64,000 bases of DNA, taken from assembly GCA_965250225.1 (NCBI GenBank), contig CBDFNQ010000031.1:43429-107428 (forward strand), read 5' to 3'. The position numbers and the translations under genes are program-made. This DNA comes from CBDEUK01 sp965250225 (lineage in GTDB: Bacteria; Pseudomonadota; Gammaproteobacteria; Eutrophobiales; Eutrophobiaceae). Under the pieces are notes generated by a model. The model was not told the DNA's origin. It was given only the letters and a program-made list of their open reading frames with translations, and ran no database searches. Below are positions 42,714 to 52,132 of this stretch, piece by piece; the stretch's first letter is position 1, and each line of letters opens with the position of its first letter.

Positions 42714-43181
42714 CTATTTCGATGTTTTGTAGGATTCCTTGATCAATTCTCTGGCAAATCGTTTTATCTGGACATCATACAGCACCAGCTCACCGCCTGT
42801 TTTTATCACACCGAGTGCGATCCGTGCGATCAGTAATAATAGTAAAATCGCAATTACCCAGGCGAAAAAATAAGAAACATGTATATCCTTGCCAGCATTC
42901 ACCATCGCAGCTTTTGCTGCGTCGCTATTGACCGTTGAAGGACCATTCGTTGTCGAGAGAGTTGCATCAATATTTGAACCGCGTTCAATATGAACCGCCA
43001 ATTGTTCAATACGTGTTGGATTTTCATATAACTCAAGTGCTTCAAGCATGACCATAACGGCAACCCAGAGGCCAAACAACATGAGTATGAAACCGAATAG
43101 TCTCACAGCAGAACTGATGATTTTTAAAGCTAATTCACCCATTGAACTGCTGGTATCTTCGTCATTTTTAAAATCATACAT
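42714..43181 (-). CDS. Two-span membrane protein of unknown function
   Basis: One hundred and fifty-five residues with helices at LFGFILMLFGLWVAVMVMLE and SYFFAWVIAILLLLLIARIA, separated by a 55-residue polar loop (ENPTRIEQLAVHIERGSN), and a basic C-terminal tail (FARELIKESYKTSK). No family recognised. Convergent with the DUF3106 gene, two bases apart. Confidence 0.65.
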   Translation of the reverse strand: MYDFKNDEDTSSSMGELALKIISSAVRLFGFILMLFGLWVAVMVMLEALELYENPTRIEQLAVHIERGSNIDATLSTTNGPSTVNSDAAKAAMVNAGKDIHVSYFFAWVIAILLLLLIARIALGVIKTGGELVLYDVQIKRFARELIKESYKTSK

Positions 43182-43398
43182 GGGTTATTTCTTTATCAAA
43201 TTTGTCCATAAACAGATTTTATTATGCCGTATTTAAATTTCAATGATAACCATTTATTTAAGAGATCACTGATAAAGTTATGAATCGACTGTATTATTTT
43301 TAGATCATAATAGATTATGACGTATAGCAACTAATAATTCCGAACGCGTTATACTAAATTATTGGCGTATTTTACTTATACATAGACAGGTTTGCATC

Positions 43399-44454
43399 AT
43401 GACGCTCGGCCCCATAATGCTGGATTTACGTGGTACTGTTCTCGAAGCGGATGAACGTGAGATGCTGACTCATCCATTGGTCGGTGGTGTGATTTTATTT
43501 TCACGTAATTTCGAAAACCAGCAACAGGTAGCTGAATTAGCCAACGCAATACATTCTGTACGCAAACCCCAGTTGCTGCTTGCCGTTGATCAGGAAGGAG
43601 GACGCGTCCAACGTTTTCGGGAAGGCTTTTCATTATTACCTCCCTGTCGTCAGTTCGGCGAAATCTATGAGGTTGACCAGAAACACGGTCTCGCCTTAGC
43701 AAAAAATGCGGGCTGGTTGATGGCCTCCGAGTTGCTGGGCACGGGTATTGATTTCAGTTTTGCTCCGGTACTGGATCTGTATAAAGGCATCAGCCAGGTG
43801 ATTGGTGATCGCGCCTTTCACAAACAACCACAGGATGTCGCCGCGTTAGCCACATACTATATGCTAGGTATGAAGCAAGCGGGTATGTCCGCAGTGGGTA
43901 AACATTTTCCCGGGCATGGCGATGTAAGTGAGGATTCACATCATGCCATCCCTATCGATAACCGTCGCTTTGAGGATATCCAAATGGACGATTTGATTGC
44001 CTTTCGGGCTTTGATCGATTCCGGCATTGCCGCATTGATGCCGGCACATGTGATCTATCCACAAATAGACGAAAAGCCAGCAGGGTTCTCTTCCATCTGG
44101 TTGAAACAAATTTTGCGTAAGACTCTAAATTTTAAGGGTGCTATTTTTAGTGATGATATTAGTATGGCCGGGGCAGAGGTCGCAGGAGATTATGTTGCAC
44201 GGACACAAGCCGCACTAATAGCAGGTTGTGATATGGTTTTGATATGTAACCAACAAGAACAGGCGATTAAAGTACTGGATACACTAAATTATGAAATCAA
44301 CCCAACATCCAGTGTTCGACTCATGCGTATGCAGGGAAAATTCAAACAGAGTTTTGATGAACTTTGTTGTACCGCTGACTGGAAGGAGGCGAGTGATCAA
44401 ATGCTAGAACTGATAAAAACACCTGAACTTAATCTTGGTGACGATCAAATATAA
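43399..44454 (+). CDS. nagZ: Beta-N-acetylhexosaminidase (NagZ)
   Basis: Glycoside hydrolase family 3 enzyme that removes GlcNAc from muropeptides in the cytosol during peptidoglycan recycling. Signatures: LLLAVDQEGGRVQR, GTGIDFSFAPVLD, KHFPGHGDVSEDSHHAIP (the His-Asp acid/base pair) and IFSDDISMAGA (nucleophile Asp). Length 351 is slightly above average. Followed two bases later by the TraB/GumN gene, probably one operon. Confidence 0.95.
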   Translation: MTLGPIMLDLRGTVLEADEREMLTHPLVGGVILFSRNFENQQQVAELANAIHSVRKPQLLLAVDQEGGRVQRFREGFSLLPPCRQFGEIYEVDQKHGLALAKNAGWLMASELLGTGIDFSFAPVLDLYKGISQVIGDRAFHKQPQDVAALATYYMLGMKQAGMSAVGKHFPGHGDVSEDSHHAIPIDNRRFEDIQMDDLIAFRALIDSGIAALMPAHVIYPQIDEKPAGFSSIWLKQILRKTLNFKGAIFSDDISMAGAEVAGDYVARTQAALIAGCDMVLICNQQEQAIKVLDTLNYEINPTSSVRLMRMQGKFKQSFDELCCTADWKEASDQMLELIKTPELNLGDDQI

Positions 44455-44455
44455 T

Positions 44456-45376
44456 ATGCTTCCCAGACTGCTCATCTATTTTTGTTGTTTGTTTATTTTT
44501 CCGTTGAGTGCAAACTCAGAGCTTGTTGGCATTGATCAATGCAGACTCTTCACCCCTGAGCCTGAGAGACAAATACCCACCCAATATTCAGAATCTCTGT
44601 TGTGGAAAATTGAAAAAGCAGGTACAAAAACAAGCTATCTTTATGGCACTATTCATGTCAGAGATCCAAGGGTGTTAAAATTATCAACTTCGGTTCTCAA
44701 GGCATTCAATGCATCAACAACCTATGTTATGGAATCGATTCCGAATAAAGAAGATGAAATTCAACTTAGTCAGAGAATGTTTTCCGCACAGGATAAAGAG
44801 TTAACAAAAATATTGGATGATGATCTTTTCAAGCAGACCAGTAATATTCTTTCACACCATAATATACCCCTGGAACTAGCTAGTATCATGCAACCATGGG
44901 CAGCCTATTTGATGATGAATTACCCGCCTGGCACAGGTATTTTTCTTGATCTGAAATTATTGAATATGGCGGCCGACAGGAAAATGCAAGCCGTCGGACT
45001 TGAAACTTTGAACGAACAATTATCCATATTTATTGATCTGAAAAAAACTGATCAAATCCAGTTGTTACTGGATGCAGTCTGTAATTATGATTTGGTCTTG
45101 AGTGGCTTTGATACCATGATTGAACTATATTTGCAGAATGATCTGAATGGCATTACTCAATACAGTAATCAATTAACTATCGAAGATGAAAAACTTTACG
45201 AGCAATTATTTCGTGATTTAATTACGCTTCGAAATGTTCGTATGACTGATAGAATGACACCATATTTACAAAGCGGTGCTGCCTTTATTGCGCTTGGTGC
45301 TTTACATTTAAGCGGTGAAGATGGCGTTTTGTCTTTGTTAAACCATAAAGGTTACACGCTGACCCCCATTCATTAA
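44456..45376 (+). CDS. TraB/GumN-family protein, secreted
   Basis: ATG 44456 gives a signal peptide (LLIYFCCLFIFPLSANSE). Family motifs: SYLYGTIHVRDPRVL (GT.H), MQPWAAYLMM, LETLNEQLSIF and FIALGALHLSGEDGVLSLL. TraB/GumN proteins are presumed metalloproteases of the EreA-like fold with the two conserved His seen here. Substrate unknown. Shares an operon with nagZ and maybe the following MscS gene. Confidence 0.85.
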   Translation: MLPRLLIYFCCLFIFPLSANSELVGIDQCRLFTPEPERQIPTQYSESLLWKIEKAGTKTSYLYGTIHVRDPRVLKLSTSVLKAFNASTTYVMESIPNKEDEIQLSQRMFSAQDKELTKILDDDLFKQTSNILSHHNIPLELASIMQPWAAYLMMNYPPGTGIFLDLKLLNMAADRKMQAVGLETLNEQLSIFIDLKKTDQIQLLLDAVCNYDLVLSGFDTMIELYLQNDLNGITQYSNQLTIEDEKLYEQLFRDLITLRNVRMTDRMTPYLQSGAAFIALGALHLSGEDGVLSLLNHKGYTLTPIH

Positions 45377-45404
45377 TCAATTGATTTTGTACGAGGCAAT
45401 AACA

Positions 45405-46508
45405 ATGCAACTAGAAGATTTCTTTGAAAAATCCATTCACTATTTTGAAAACGAATCATGGATGTTGAAAGTGTTTATCGTTGTTTTCATAACATTAACA
45501 GTCCGCTTAATCCAAAAAAATATTTTCCGTAAGCTTATTCAAAAATTAAATAATACCAGAACTTTCTGGGATCATGTCCTGTTTGTTGCCTTGAACAAAC
45601 CACTTGGATTATTAATTTGGATCATCGGGCTCAGCATTGCAGCAAAAATTGTCCAGGCAAATACCGAGTCCACGATCTTTACTGCAGTCGACTCTCTACG
45701 TAACATTTGCATCATCATTGCCATTACCTGGTTTTTTGTGCGATTTATCAAAAAAACGGAAATCAACCTTCTTAAGCAAGGCATTGAAAAAGGAAAACCA
45801 ATCGATGTCACGACGGCAGACGCCATTGCAAAATTATTACGCGCCTCTGTCATTATCACTGCGGCACTTATCATAATTCAATCTATGGGCTACAGTATTT
45901 CTGGACTACTTGCCTTCGGTGGCATCGGTGGTATTGCCATTGGTTTTGCAGCAAAAGATTTACTGGCTAATTTTTTTGGTGGCTTAATGATATATCTCGA
46001 CAGGCCGTTTAATGTTGGTGACTGGATACGTTCTCCCGACAGGGAAATAGAGGGGACTGTGGAAGCTATTGGGTGGCGTTTAACCACCATCTGCACTTTT
46101 GATAAACGACCACTGTATGTCCCCAATGCTGTATTTGCCAATATCTCAGTACAGAATCCATCTCGCATGAGAAATCGCAGAATTTATGAAACCATCGGCA
46201 TTCGTTATGATGATGTGAATAAAATGGCGACGATTGTGGAAGATGTAAAACTCATGCTGCAAAACCATGATGAGATCGACAACAATCAGACTTTGATTGT
46301 TAATTTCAATAAATTTGCGCCCTCTTCACTCGATTTTTTTGTTTACACAATGACCAAAACCACAGACTGGGTAAAATATCATGCGGTAAAACAGGATGTG
46401 ATGTTGAAGATAATAAACATAATTGAGAGTCATAATGCTGAATGCGCTTTCCCAACCTCGACTATTCATCTGAAAAATACAATAGACTCAAAAATGCCCC
46501 CCCGATAA
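45405..46508 (+). CDS. MscS-family mechanosensitive ion channel
   Basis: Start at ATG 45405 with GAGG before it. Three or more N-terminal helices, then the pore helix GLLAFGGIGGIAIGFAAKDLL with the Gly/Ala packing of MscS TM3, and the beta domain FNVGDWIRS, IEGTVEAIGWRLTTI, YVPNAVFANISVQN. Length 367 places it with the YbdG/YnaI-type small channels. It releases solutes on osmotic downshock. Confidence 0.88.
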   Translation: MQLEDFFEKSIHYFENESWMLKVFIVVFITLTVRLIQKNIFRKLIQKLNNTRTFWDHVLFVALNKPLGLLIWIIGLSIAAKIVQANTESTIFTAVDSLRNICIIIAITWFFVRFIKKTEINLLKQGIEKGKPIDVTTADAIAKLLRASVIITAALIIIQSMGYSISGLLAFGGIGGIAIGFAAKDLLANFFGGLMIYLDRPFNVGDWIRSPDREIEGTVEAIGWRLTTICTFDKRPLYVPNAVFANISVQNPSRMRNRRIYETIGIRYDDVNKMATIVEDVKLMLQNHDEIDNNQTLIVNFNKFAPSSLDFFVYTMTKTTDWVKYHAVKQDVMLKIINIIESHNAECAFPTSTIHLKNTIDSKMPPR

Positions 46509-46692
46509 ATTAATAATCATATTATCCTGAGTAATTCCGTCTCAAAAAGAAGACAAATACAGTATTATTATTATGTTGTAAATAATCAATAAATTGATTT
46601 AATTACATTTAATCTGCTAATAACAATATTGGCACTATATTTGCATATTTAATTACAATTAAATACAACTAAATAATTTAAGTGCTTCTGTC

Positions 46693-46833
46693 ATGAAAAA
46701 ACAAACAATAGCAAATGCTGCCATTATTCTTCTGCTTGGCGTTATCATTATGAGTGCGATGATCTTCAGTGGAAAAACTGATGCAACCCCTTTTGCCTAT
46801 CGAACGAATACTACGCTAGAGTCTTTCAACTAA
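46693..46833 (+). CDS. Small membrane-anchored peptide (46 residues)
   Basis: A short frame with one hydrophobic helix (NAAIILLLGVIIMSAMIFSG) after MKKQTIA and a polar tail ending TTLESFN. Sits alone in the 334 bases between the MscS gene and rnpB. No clear ribosome site is seen (AAGTGCTTCTGTC precedes ATG). Real coding is plausible, not certain. Confidence 0.45.
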   Translation: MKKQTIANAAIILLLGVIIMSAMIFSGKTDATPFAYRTNTTLESFN

Positions 46834-46842
46834 GATGTTAGG

Positions 46843-47203
46843 AAGAGGGAGTCGGCCGATAAGCCGGGTTCTGTCGTGGATAATCATTCATCTGGGACAC
46901 ACGTCGCCGCGTGCCTCAAGCAGCCTACCCGAATCCAGTGCGGACCACACTTTCAGGATTCCTATTTGGCCTTGCTCCGAGTGGGGTTTACCTTGCCGTT
47001 CCGGTTACCCGTACCGCGGTGCGCTCTTACCACACCATTTCACCCTTACCTGAATATCCGAAGATAACAGGCGGTATCTTTTCTGTTGCACTTGCCGTCG
47101 GCTTACGCCGCCCAGAAGTTATCTGGCACCCTGTCCTGTGGAGCCCGGACTTTCCTCTATTAATATATAAATTAACAGCGATCATCTGGCCAACTCCCAG
47201 CCG
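46843..47203 (-). ncRNA. rnpB: RNase P RNA (bacterial type A)
   Basis: On minus the universal GAGGAAAGTCCGGGCTCC (about 47141-47158), ACAGGACAGGGTGCC and, near the 3' end, GACAGAACCCGGCTTATCGG are present. Helix P1 pairs GGGAGTTGGC (about 47189-47198) with the sequence GGGAGTCGGCC at 46847-46857 (plus). This is the catalytic RNA that matures tRNA 5' ends. Ends are set by P1 and are good to a few bases. Reading frames drawn across it are not genes. Confidence 0.95.
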
Positions 47204-47276
47204 CGTACGTTACGCCAAACCAACACGAAAACAAGCGATTGTTTGCATATTGTCTGGCTAAATTGTAAGGTGTTTT

Positions 47277-48131
47277 TCATTCTTCAACTGTCTCTATTGC
47301 CAGGGCCAGTTTATAACAATAGTTCTTTTTTAATCCGCTGATTTTCGCTGCTAATTCTGCAGAATTTTTAGTCGAATGTTCTTGCATCAAGATCTTCAAA
47401 ACGCGTATTGCCTCCTTATCTTCTACTGACTGCTTTTCTTTCACCACACCTTCGATTAATAGTACAAATTCACCTTTTTGTTTTTCAGGATGTGAGTGTA
47501 TCCAGTGTTGCAATTCCTCAAGATCGCCGTGTTTAACATCTTCGTATAATTTGGTCATTTCCCTGACGATGCATGCCTTTCTCTGTCCACCAAAACAGTT
47601 AATGGCATCTTCCAGGCAGGCCAGTATCCGGTGGGGGGCTTCGTAAAAAATCAGTGTAAGAGATTGATCAGAAAGGGTTTCAAAACGGGTCTGTCTGTCC
47701 AGGCGCTTTGTCGGTAAAAAACCTTCAAAACGAAATCGTTCTGAGCGTAACCCAGAGACAGACAGGGCTGCTATGACAGCCGCAGGCCCAGGAATAGGCA
47801 CGACTTGTATCTGCTCTTTGTGTGCTGCTAAAACAAGATGGTACCCAGGATCACTGATCAATGGTGTGCCGGCATCTGATATTAAGGCACAATTTTTTCT
47901 ATCTTTCAGTTGCTGAATTATTTGTGGGGTTGTTTCACGTTCGTTATGATCATGATACGATTTCAGTGGTGTTGTAGTGGTTAAGTGTTTCAACAATTTG
48001 CCACTGTGGCGAGTATCTTCAGCAAGAACTAGATCAACTGAAGAGAGAATATCCCGGGCGCGATCGCTGAGGTCGGCAAGATTACCAATTGGGGTTGCGA
48101 CAATAAATAATTTTCCATAAGAACAAGACAC
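47277..48131 (-). CDS. rsmI: 16S rRNA (cytidine-1402-2'-O)-methyltransferase
   Basis: Tetrapyrrole-methylase fold: GKLFIVATPIGNLADLSDRA, LAEDTRHSGKLL, LISDAGTPLISDPGY, VVPIPGPAAVIAALSVSGL and LIFYEAPHRI. RsmI methylates the ribose of C1402 in the decoding centre. Length 284 is typical. Divergent from lpoA by 37 bases, the normal gammaproteobacterial order, with rnpB on its other side. Confidence 0.95.
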   Translation of the reverse strand: MSCSYGKLFIVATPIGNLADLSDRARDILSSVDLVLAEDTRHSGKLLKHLTTTTPLKSYHDHNERETTPQIIQQLKDRKNCALISDAGTPLISDPGYHLVLAAHKEQIQVVPIPGPAAVIAALSVSGLRSERFRFEGFLPTKRLDRQTRFETLSDQSLTLIFYEAPHRILACLEDAINCFGGQRKACIVREMTKLYEDVKHGDLEELQHWIHSHPEKQKGEFVLLIEGVVKEKQSVEDKEAIRVLKILMQEHSTKNSAELAAKISGLKKNYCYKLALAIETVEE

Positions 48132-48168
48132 AAGAAACCTCTTTAAATATTATTAGTCTGAAACCATT

Positions 48169-50058
48169 ATGCTTAAAAATAATTCTACCCGACACTTCAT
48201 TCTGTTAATTTGCCTTGTTCTTACGGCCTGCGGGCCTGCCACGACGATAAAGCCTGTTCCAACAAGCAGTACGGAGTCACAGGAAGCTGATGCCATTGCC
48301 TTAATGCAATCAGGTGATTACAACGCTGCAGCTGAAGAATATATTCGGCTAGCAAATCAGCATCCAGATACAGCGAGTTTATACCAGCTCAAGGCTGCTA
48401 CAGCATTTTTCCAGGCTGGAAAAATCATTGAAGCGAAACAAACTCTGGATAATACAGTCATTGAGGCCGATGTGTTCCCGCTTCAGGCTCTACAAAAAAG
48501 TATCATACTTGCGAAAATCGCTTTATCAGAAAATGATGCGGAACAAGCGCTTTTCTTCCTTGAAAGCATACCACCTGGCAACACGCCTGCCGCTTTGCTT
48601 GTCGCCTATCATGAAACGCGAGCAGAGGTTTTTACTCAACAGGCAAATACGGAATTTGCTATAGAACAGCGTTTATTAGCATATTCAGAGAGCGATTTAG
48701 ATTCTGAGAAAAATATAAATTCAAAAGAACTTTGGCAGGATTTGAATACACTGAGCACAACTGTGCTTGAATCAATGAGGTCAGATTATTCAGAAAAAGC
48801 AGGCAGCTGGATTGAGTTGGTACAAATATCAAAAGCTCTCAGGGCAGATCCTGCTCAGCTGAAAAATGCTTTGTCAGACTGGCAGGGTCGTTTTCCTCTA
48901 CATCCAGCGAATAGAACTATTATCCCCGAACTTATCAGTGCGAGTGAGCAGATTAGCATTAAACCAGAAATTGTGGCTCTGCTGTTACCGATGACAGGCA
49001 AATACCGTGAGGCATCTCAAGCAGTCAGGGAAGGCTTTATGTCTGCCTGGATGAATGAAGTCGATGACAAACCTGAAATTCGTTTTTATAACTCAGAGAC
49101 ATCAAATATTAATCAAGTTTATCTGCAGGCAATTGAAGAAGGAGCGAATTTTATTGTTGGACCATTGAAAAAGGACGTGGTCAAAAAATTGATCCGTAGC
49201 AGCGACATCCGAGTTAGGACCCTGGCGCTGAACTACCTGGATGATGATACCCTGCAAAGTCATAAGCAGTTCGCCGGGGTCACTTTTTTTCAATTTGGTC
49301 TATCACCGGAGCACGAAGCAATCCAGGTTGCAGAGCGCGCTTATTTTGACGGTCATTTAAGAGCCCTGGTGGTTGCGCCGGCTGATCCCTGGGGAGACAG
49401 ACTTATTGAAGCATTCAGTGTTCAATTTAAACAGCTCGGCGGCATGGTACTGGAAACCAGTCGTTTTGATTCGCTGACAGATAACTATGCTGAAGCAATC
49501 AGGGCACTGCTTAACACTGACATTAGCAAAGAAAGAGCGAGTAAACTCACCAATACGTTGAGTTTGAAAATTGAAAGTGAAACACGCAGAAGACAGGACG
49601 TTGATTTTATCTTTATAGCTGCACAACATCAGCACACCAAACAAATTATCCCGCAAATATATTTTGAACGGGCGCGTGAAATTCCTGTTTATACAACATC
49701 TCATATTAATGCTTTTTTTTCCAATCCTGAAGAATACATCGATATGAACAATATTTTGTTTGCTGATATTCCCTGGATACTTGATCCCGATGTTGCTTAT
49801 GCAAACAGCAAACTTATTCTTGAACGTAACTGGCCGGAGGCCTCAACAACAACACATCGATTATATGCCCTCGGTTATGATGCCTATGGACTCCTGAATA
49901 GATATGGTCAGCTTTCTTCAAGTACAGGTTCACGCTATGAAGGAGCAACTGGAATGTTGGAAATGGATAATCAAGGCAGAGTTCACCGCAAACTTACCTG
50001 GGCGCGCTTTATGGATGGCTTGCCACAATTGATCGATGTTTCTGTGTTGTCACACTAA
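48169..50058 (+). CDS. lpoA: Penicillin-binding protein activator LpoA
   Basis: Lipoprotein signal with lipobox LTACGPAT, N-terminal TPR-like helices (residues 35-250), then a periplasmic-binding-protein fold starting IVALLLPMTGKYREASQAVR and containing FIVGPLKKDVV, VVAPADPWGDRLIEAF and YALGYDAYGLL. Outer-membrane LpoA stimulates PBP1A. Length 629 fits. Five bases separate it from yraN; followed by diaA and dolP as in relatives. Confidence 0.92.
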   Translation: MLKNNSTRHFILLICLVLTACGPATTIKPVPTSSTESQEADAIALMQSGDYNAAAEEYIRLANQHPDTASLYQLKAATAFFQAGKIIEAKQTLDNTVIEADVFPLQALQKSIILAKIALSENDAEQALFFLESIPPGNTPAALLVAYHETRAEVFTQQANTEFAIEQRLLAYSESDLDSEKNINSKELWQDLNTLSTTVLESMRSDYSEKAGSWIELVQISKALRADPAQLKNALSDWQGRFPLHPANRTIIPELISASEQISIKPEIVALLLPMTGKYREASQAVREGFMSAWMNEVDDKPEIRFYNSETSNINQVYLQAIEEGANFIVGPLKKDVVKKLIRSSDIRVRTLALNYLDDDTLQSHKQFAGVTFFQFGLSPEHEAIQVAERAYFDGHLRALVVAPADPWGDRLIEAFSVQFKQLGGMVLETSRFDSLTDNYAEAIRALLNTDISKERASKLTNTLSLKIESETRRRQDVDFIFIAAQHQHTKQIIPQIYFERAREIPVYTTSHINAFFSNPEEYIDMNNILFADIPWILDPDVAYANSKLILERNWPEASTTTHRLYALGYDAYGLLNRYGQLSSSTGSRYEGATGMLEMDNQGRVHRKLTWARFMDGLPQLIDVSVLSH

Positions 50059-50063
50059 TTAGC

Positions 50064-50429
50064 GTGACCAGAACCACAAGGAGACGTGGGCAAGAGGCAG
50101 AAGAGGCTGCTTGTCAATATTTAATCAAACAAAAACTAACCTTAGTTAACCGTAATTTTCATTGTCGATATGGTGAGATCGATCTCATTATGTTGGATGA
50201 TGATGTTCTCGTCTTTGTTGAGGTTCGTTACCGAAAAAATCAATATTTTATGGATACGATTGAATCTATTGATGCTCGCAAGTGTCAAAAGATCATTACT
50301 ACCAGTCATTATTTTTTATTAACGGATAAACGAATGACAAAATATGATATTCGTTTTGATGTGGTTATTGTTAAAGATGTCATCACAACACCTGAGATTG
50401 AGTGGATCAAGGACGCATTTCAGGCATAA
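50064..50429 (+). CDS. yraN: YraN-family (UPF0102) nuclease-fold protein
   Basis: GTG start directly after lpoA. RRRGQEAEEAACQYLIKQK, NFHCRYGEIDLIMLDDD and VFVEVRYRKNQYF show the Asp and Glu-x-Arg pattern of the restriction-endonuclease-like fold. Enzymatic role in the cell is not settled. Length 121 is typical. Confidence 0.92.
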   Translation: MTRTTRRRGQEAEEAACQYLIKQKLTLVNRNFHCRYGEIDLIMLDDDVLVFVEVRYRKNQYFMDTIESIDARKCQKIITTSHYFLLTDKRMTKYDIRFDVVIVKDVITTPEIEWIKDAFQA

Positions 50430-50459
50430 TATTGCGGGTTTGTTAGCTAGGAAAGATCT

Positions 50460-51044
50460 GTGGACACGATAGAGAGAATTAGCCAACTTTTTAAAAATAG
50501 TATTGAGGTGATTTCTGAATCATCGGAACTGGCTCCCAGTATCAATTCTGCCGCTGAGTCATTGACTCAAGCATTAATCAATGAAAATAAAATCCTCACC
50601 TGTGGAAACGGTGGTTCGGCCAGTATTTCACAAGTTTTTTCCTCCAATATGCTCAATCGTTTTGAAGTAGAGCGTCCGGGATTACCTGTCGTTGCGATCA
50701 ATTCTGATGTTGCTACCTTGACATCTATAGCAAATGATTTTCAATTTGCTGACGTGTTCGCAAAACAAATTCGTGCCCTGGGTCAGGATGGTGATATTCT
50801 GCTTGCAATAACTGTCAGTGGGGAGTCACATAATATTATTCATGCAATAGATGCAGCACATGATCGGAACATGATAGTGATTTCTTTAACTGGACGAGAT
50901 GGTGGTCAGGTTGCAGATCTGATCAGGGATCAGGACATTGAAATCAGGGTGCCTAGTTGGTCTAACCCACAAATTTTTGAAGTGCACCTGCTTATCATTC
51001 ATTGTTTATGTGATCTAATTGATCGCTATTTACTTGGCCAATAA
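50460..51044 (+). CDS. diaA: SIS-domain protein, DiaA/GmhA type
   Basis: A GTG start. SIS signatures ILTCGNGGSASISQVFSSNM and LLAITVSGESHNIIHAI, length 194. Position between yraN and dolP points to DiaA, the DnaA-binding initiation factor, rather than the heptose isomerase GmhA. Sequence alone cannot decide. Most likely a tetramer. Confidence 0.8.
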   Translation: MDTIERISQLFKNSIEVISESSELAPSINSAAESLTQALINENKILTCGNGGSASISQVFSSNMLNRFEVERPGLPVVAINSDVATLTSIANDFQFADVFAKQIRALGQDGDILLAITVSGESHNIIHAIDAAHDRNMIVISLTGRDGGQVADLIRDQDIEIRVPSWSNPQIFEVHLLIIHCLCDLIDRYLLGQ

Positions 51045-51056
51045 AGAGAGTTAGTT

Positions 51057-51632
51057 ATGAACTTAAAAATAAATCCAGTTTGTTTTATTATTACTATTCT
51101 TCTTTTGCTTAATGGTTGTGCTGCAATAGTCATCGGTGGTGGTGCTACGGCTGCTGCGATTGCCACTGATCGACGTACCACTGGCACGGTAGTTGAAGAT
51201 CAAGCGATTGAGCTTAAAGCTAGCGATGATATAGGACTAAATGAAGAGCTCGACGATAAAACGCATATCAATATCACCAGTTACAACACTCACGTATTAG
51301 TCACTGGTGAAGCACCGACCATAGAAATGCGTCGTCAGATCATAGATATTGTCAGTGCCGTCGACAAAGTCAATCATGTCTATGACGAGATTGCTATTTC
51401 TGCTCCGACATCTCTGACATCACGTAGTAATGATGCCTTGTTAACGACAAAACTAAAAAGTAAATTATTAACCGACGATAAGTTTGAGGGAATACATGTA
51501 AAGGTTGTGACAGAACGAGGTACGGCATATTTGATGGGACTGGTTACCCGCGAAGAGGCGGATATAGCCACTAATATTGCACGTAAAACAGCGGGTTTAC
51601 AGAAAGTAGTAAAATTATTTCTTTATCAATAA
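51057..51632 (+). CDS. dolP: BON-domain outer-membrane lipoprotein DolP
   Basis: Lipobox region LLLLNGCAAIV, glycine/alanine stretch GGGATAAAIATDRRTTGTVV (family hallmark) and two BON domains (VLVTGEAPTIEMRRQIIDIV; AYLMGLVTREEADIATNIAR). DolP supports outer-membrane integrity at division sites. Last gene of the lpoA-yraN-diaA-dolP group. Confidence 0.92.
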   Translation: MNLKINPVCFIITILLLLNGCAAIVIGGGATAAAIATDRRTTGTVVEDQAIELKASDDIGLNEELDDKTHINITSYNTHVLVTGEAPTIEMRRQIIDIVSAVDKVNHVYDEIAISAPTSLTSRSNDALLTTKLKSKLLTDDKFEGIHVKVVTERGTAYLMGLVTREEADIATNIARKTAGLQKVVKLFLYQ

Positions 51633-51700
51633 AGGGAAGCTCTAGCTTAATCGCTAGGGGACAGGTTTATACTTGTCTCCCGAAAAAACGAAAACTGTCT

Positions 51701-52114
51701 TTACTTAACGACGGTAAGATTTGGCTTCCCAGTCGCTGTTTTTTTCTCTGTCGATTGAACTTTATCTTCTGTCTCAGTAGACGTTGCATCCGTGTCCTCG
51801 ATATCTTCTGGAAAAACCATGCCGCGGCCATTTTCTTTTGCATAGATCGCTAACACTGAATGCACAGGTAATTCTATTCGAAACAAAATACCGTTAAACC
51901 GGGCGCTAAAAAATATCCACTGATTTCCGAATTCCAGATCATGAATTGCGGTTGGTGTAATGTTTAAAATGATCTTCCCATCATTAATATATTGTTCAGG
52001 CACAACCACACCTTCGATGCTCGTATCTACCAGTAAGTGTGGTGTCATGTCATTATCAAAGATCCATTCGTGCAAGCTACGAATCAGATAGGGTCGGTTA
52101 GAAGTCATATCCAT
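51701..52114 (-). CDS. sspB: ClpXP protease specificity-enhancing factor SspB
   Basis: RPYLIRSLHEWIFDNDMTPH, PEQYINDGKIILNITPTAIH and FNGILFRIELPVHSVLAIYA make the SsrA-tag-binding domain; after a flexible acidic linker the C-terminal GKPNLTVVK is the ClpX-binding tail. It delivers tagged proteins to ClpXP. Directly behind sspA, the usual pair. Confidence 0.94.
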   Translation of the reverse strand: MDMTSNRPYLIRSLHEWIFDNDMTPHLLVDTSIEGVVVPEQYINDGKIILNITPTAIHDLEFGNQWIFFSARFNGILFRIELPVHSVLAIYAKENGRGMVFPEDIEDTDATSTETEDKVQSTEKKTATGKPNLTVVK

Positions 52115-52132
52115 AATGGAATCGGTCTCTTT

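Noticed and set aside
46835..47261. Several short plus-strand reading frames
   Set aside because: They cross RNase P RNA, whose conserved segments explain the sequence.
51655..51685. Terminator after dolP
   Set aside because: GGGGACA and TGTCTCCC can pair with a bulge, but no T-run follows in the needed position; left out as a feature.
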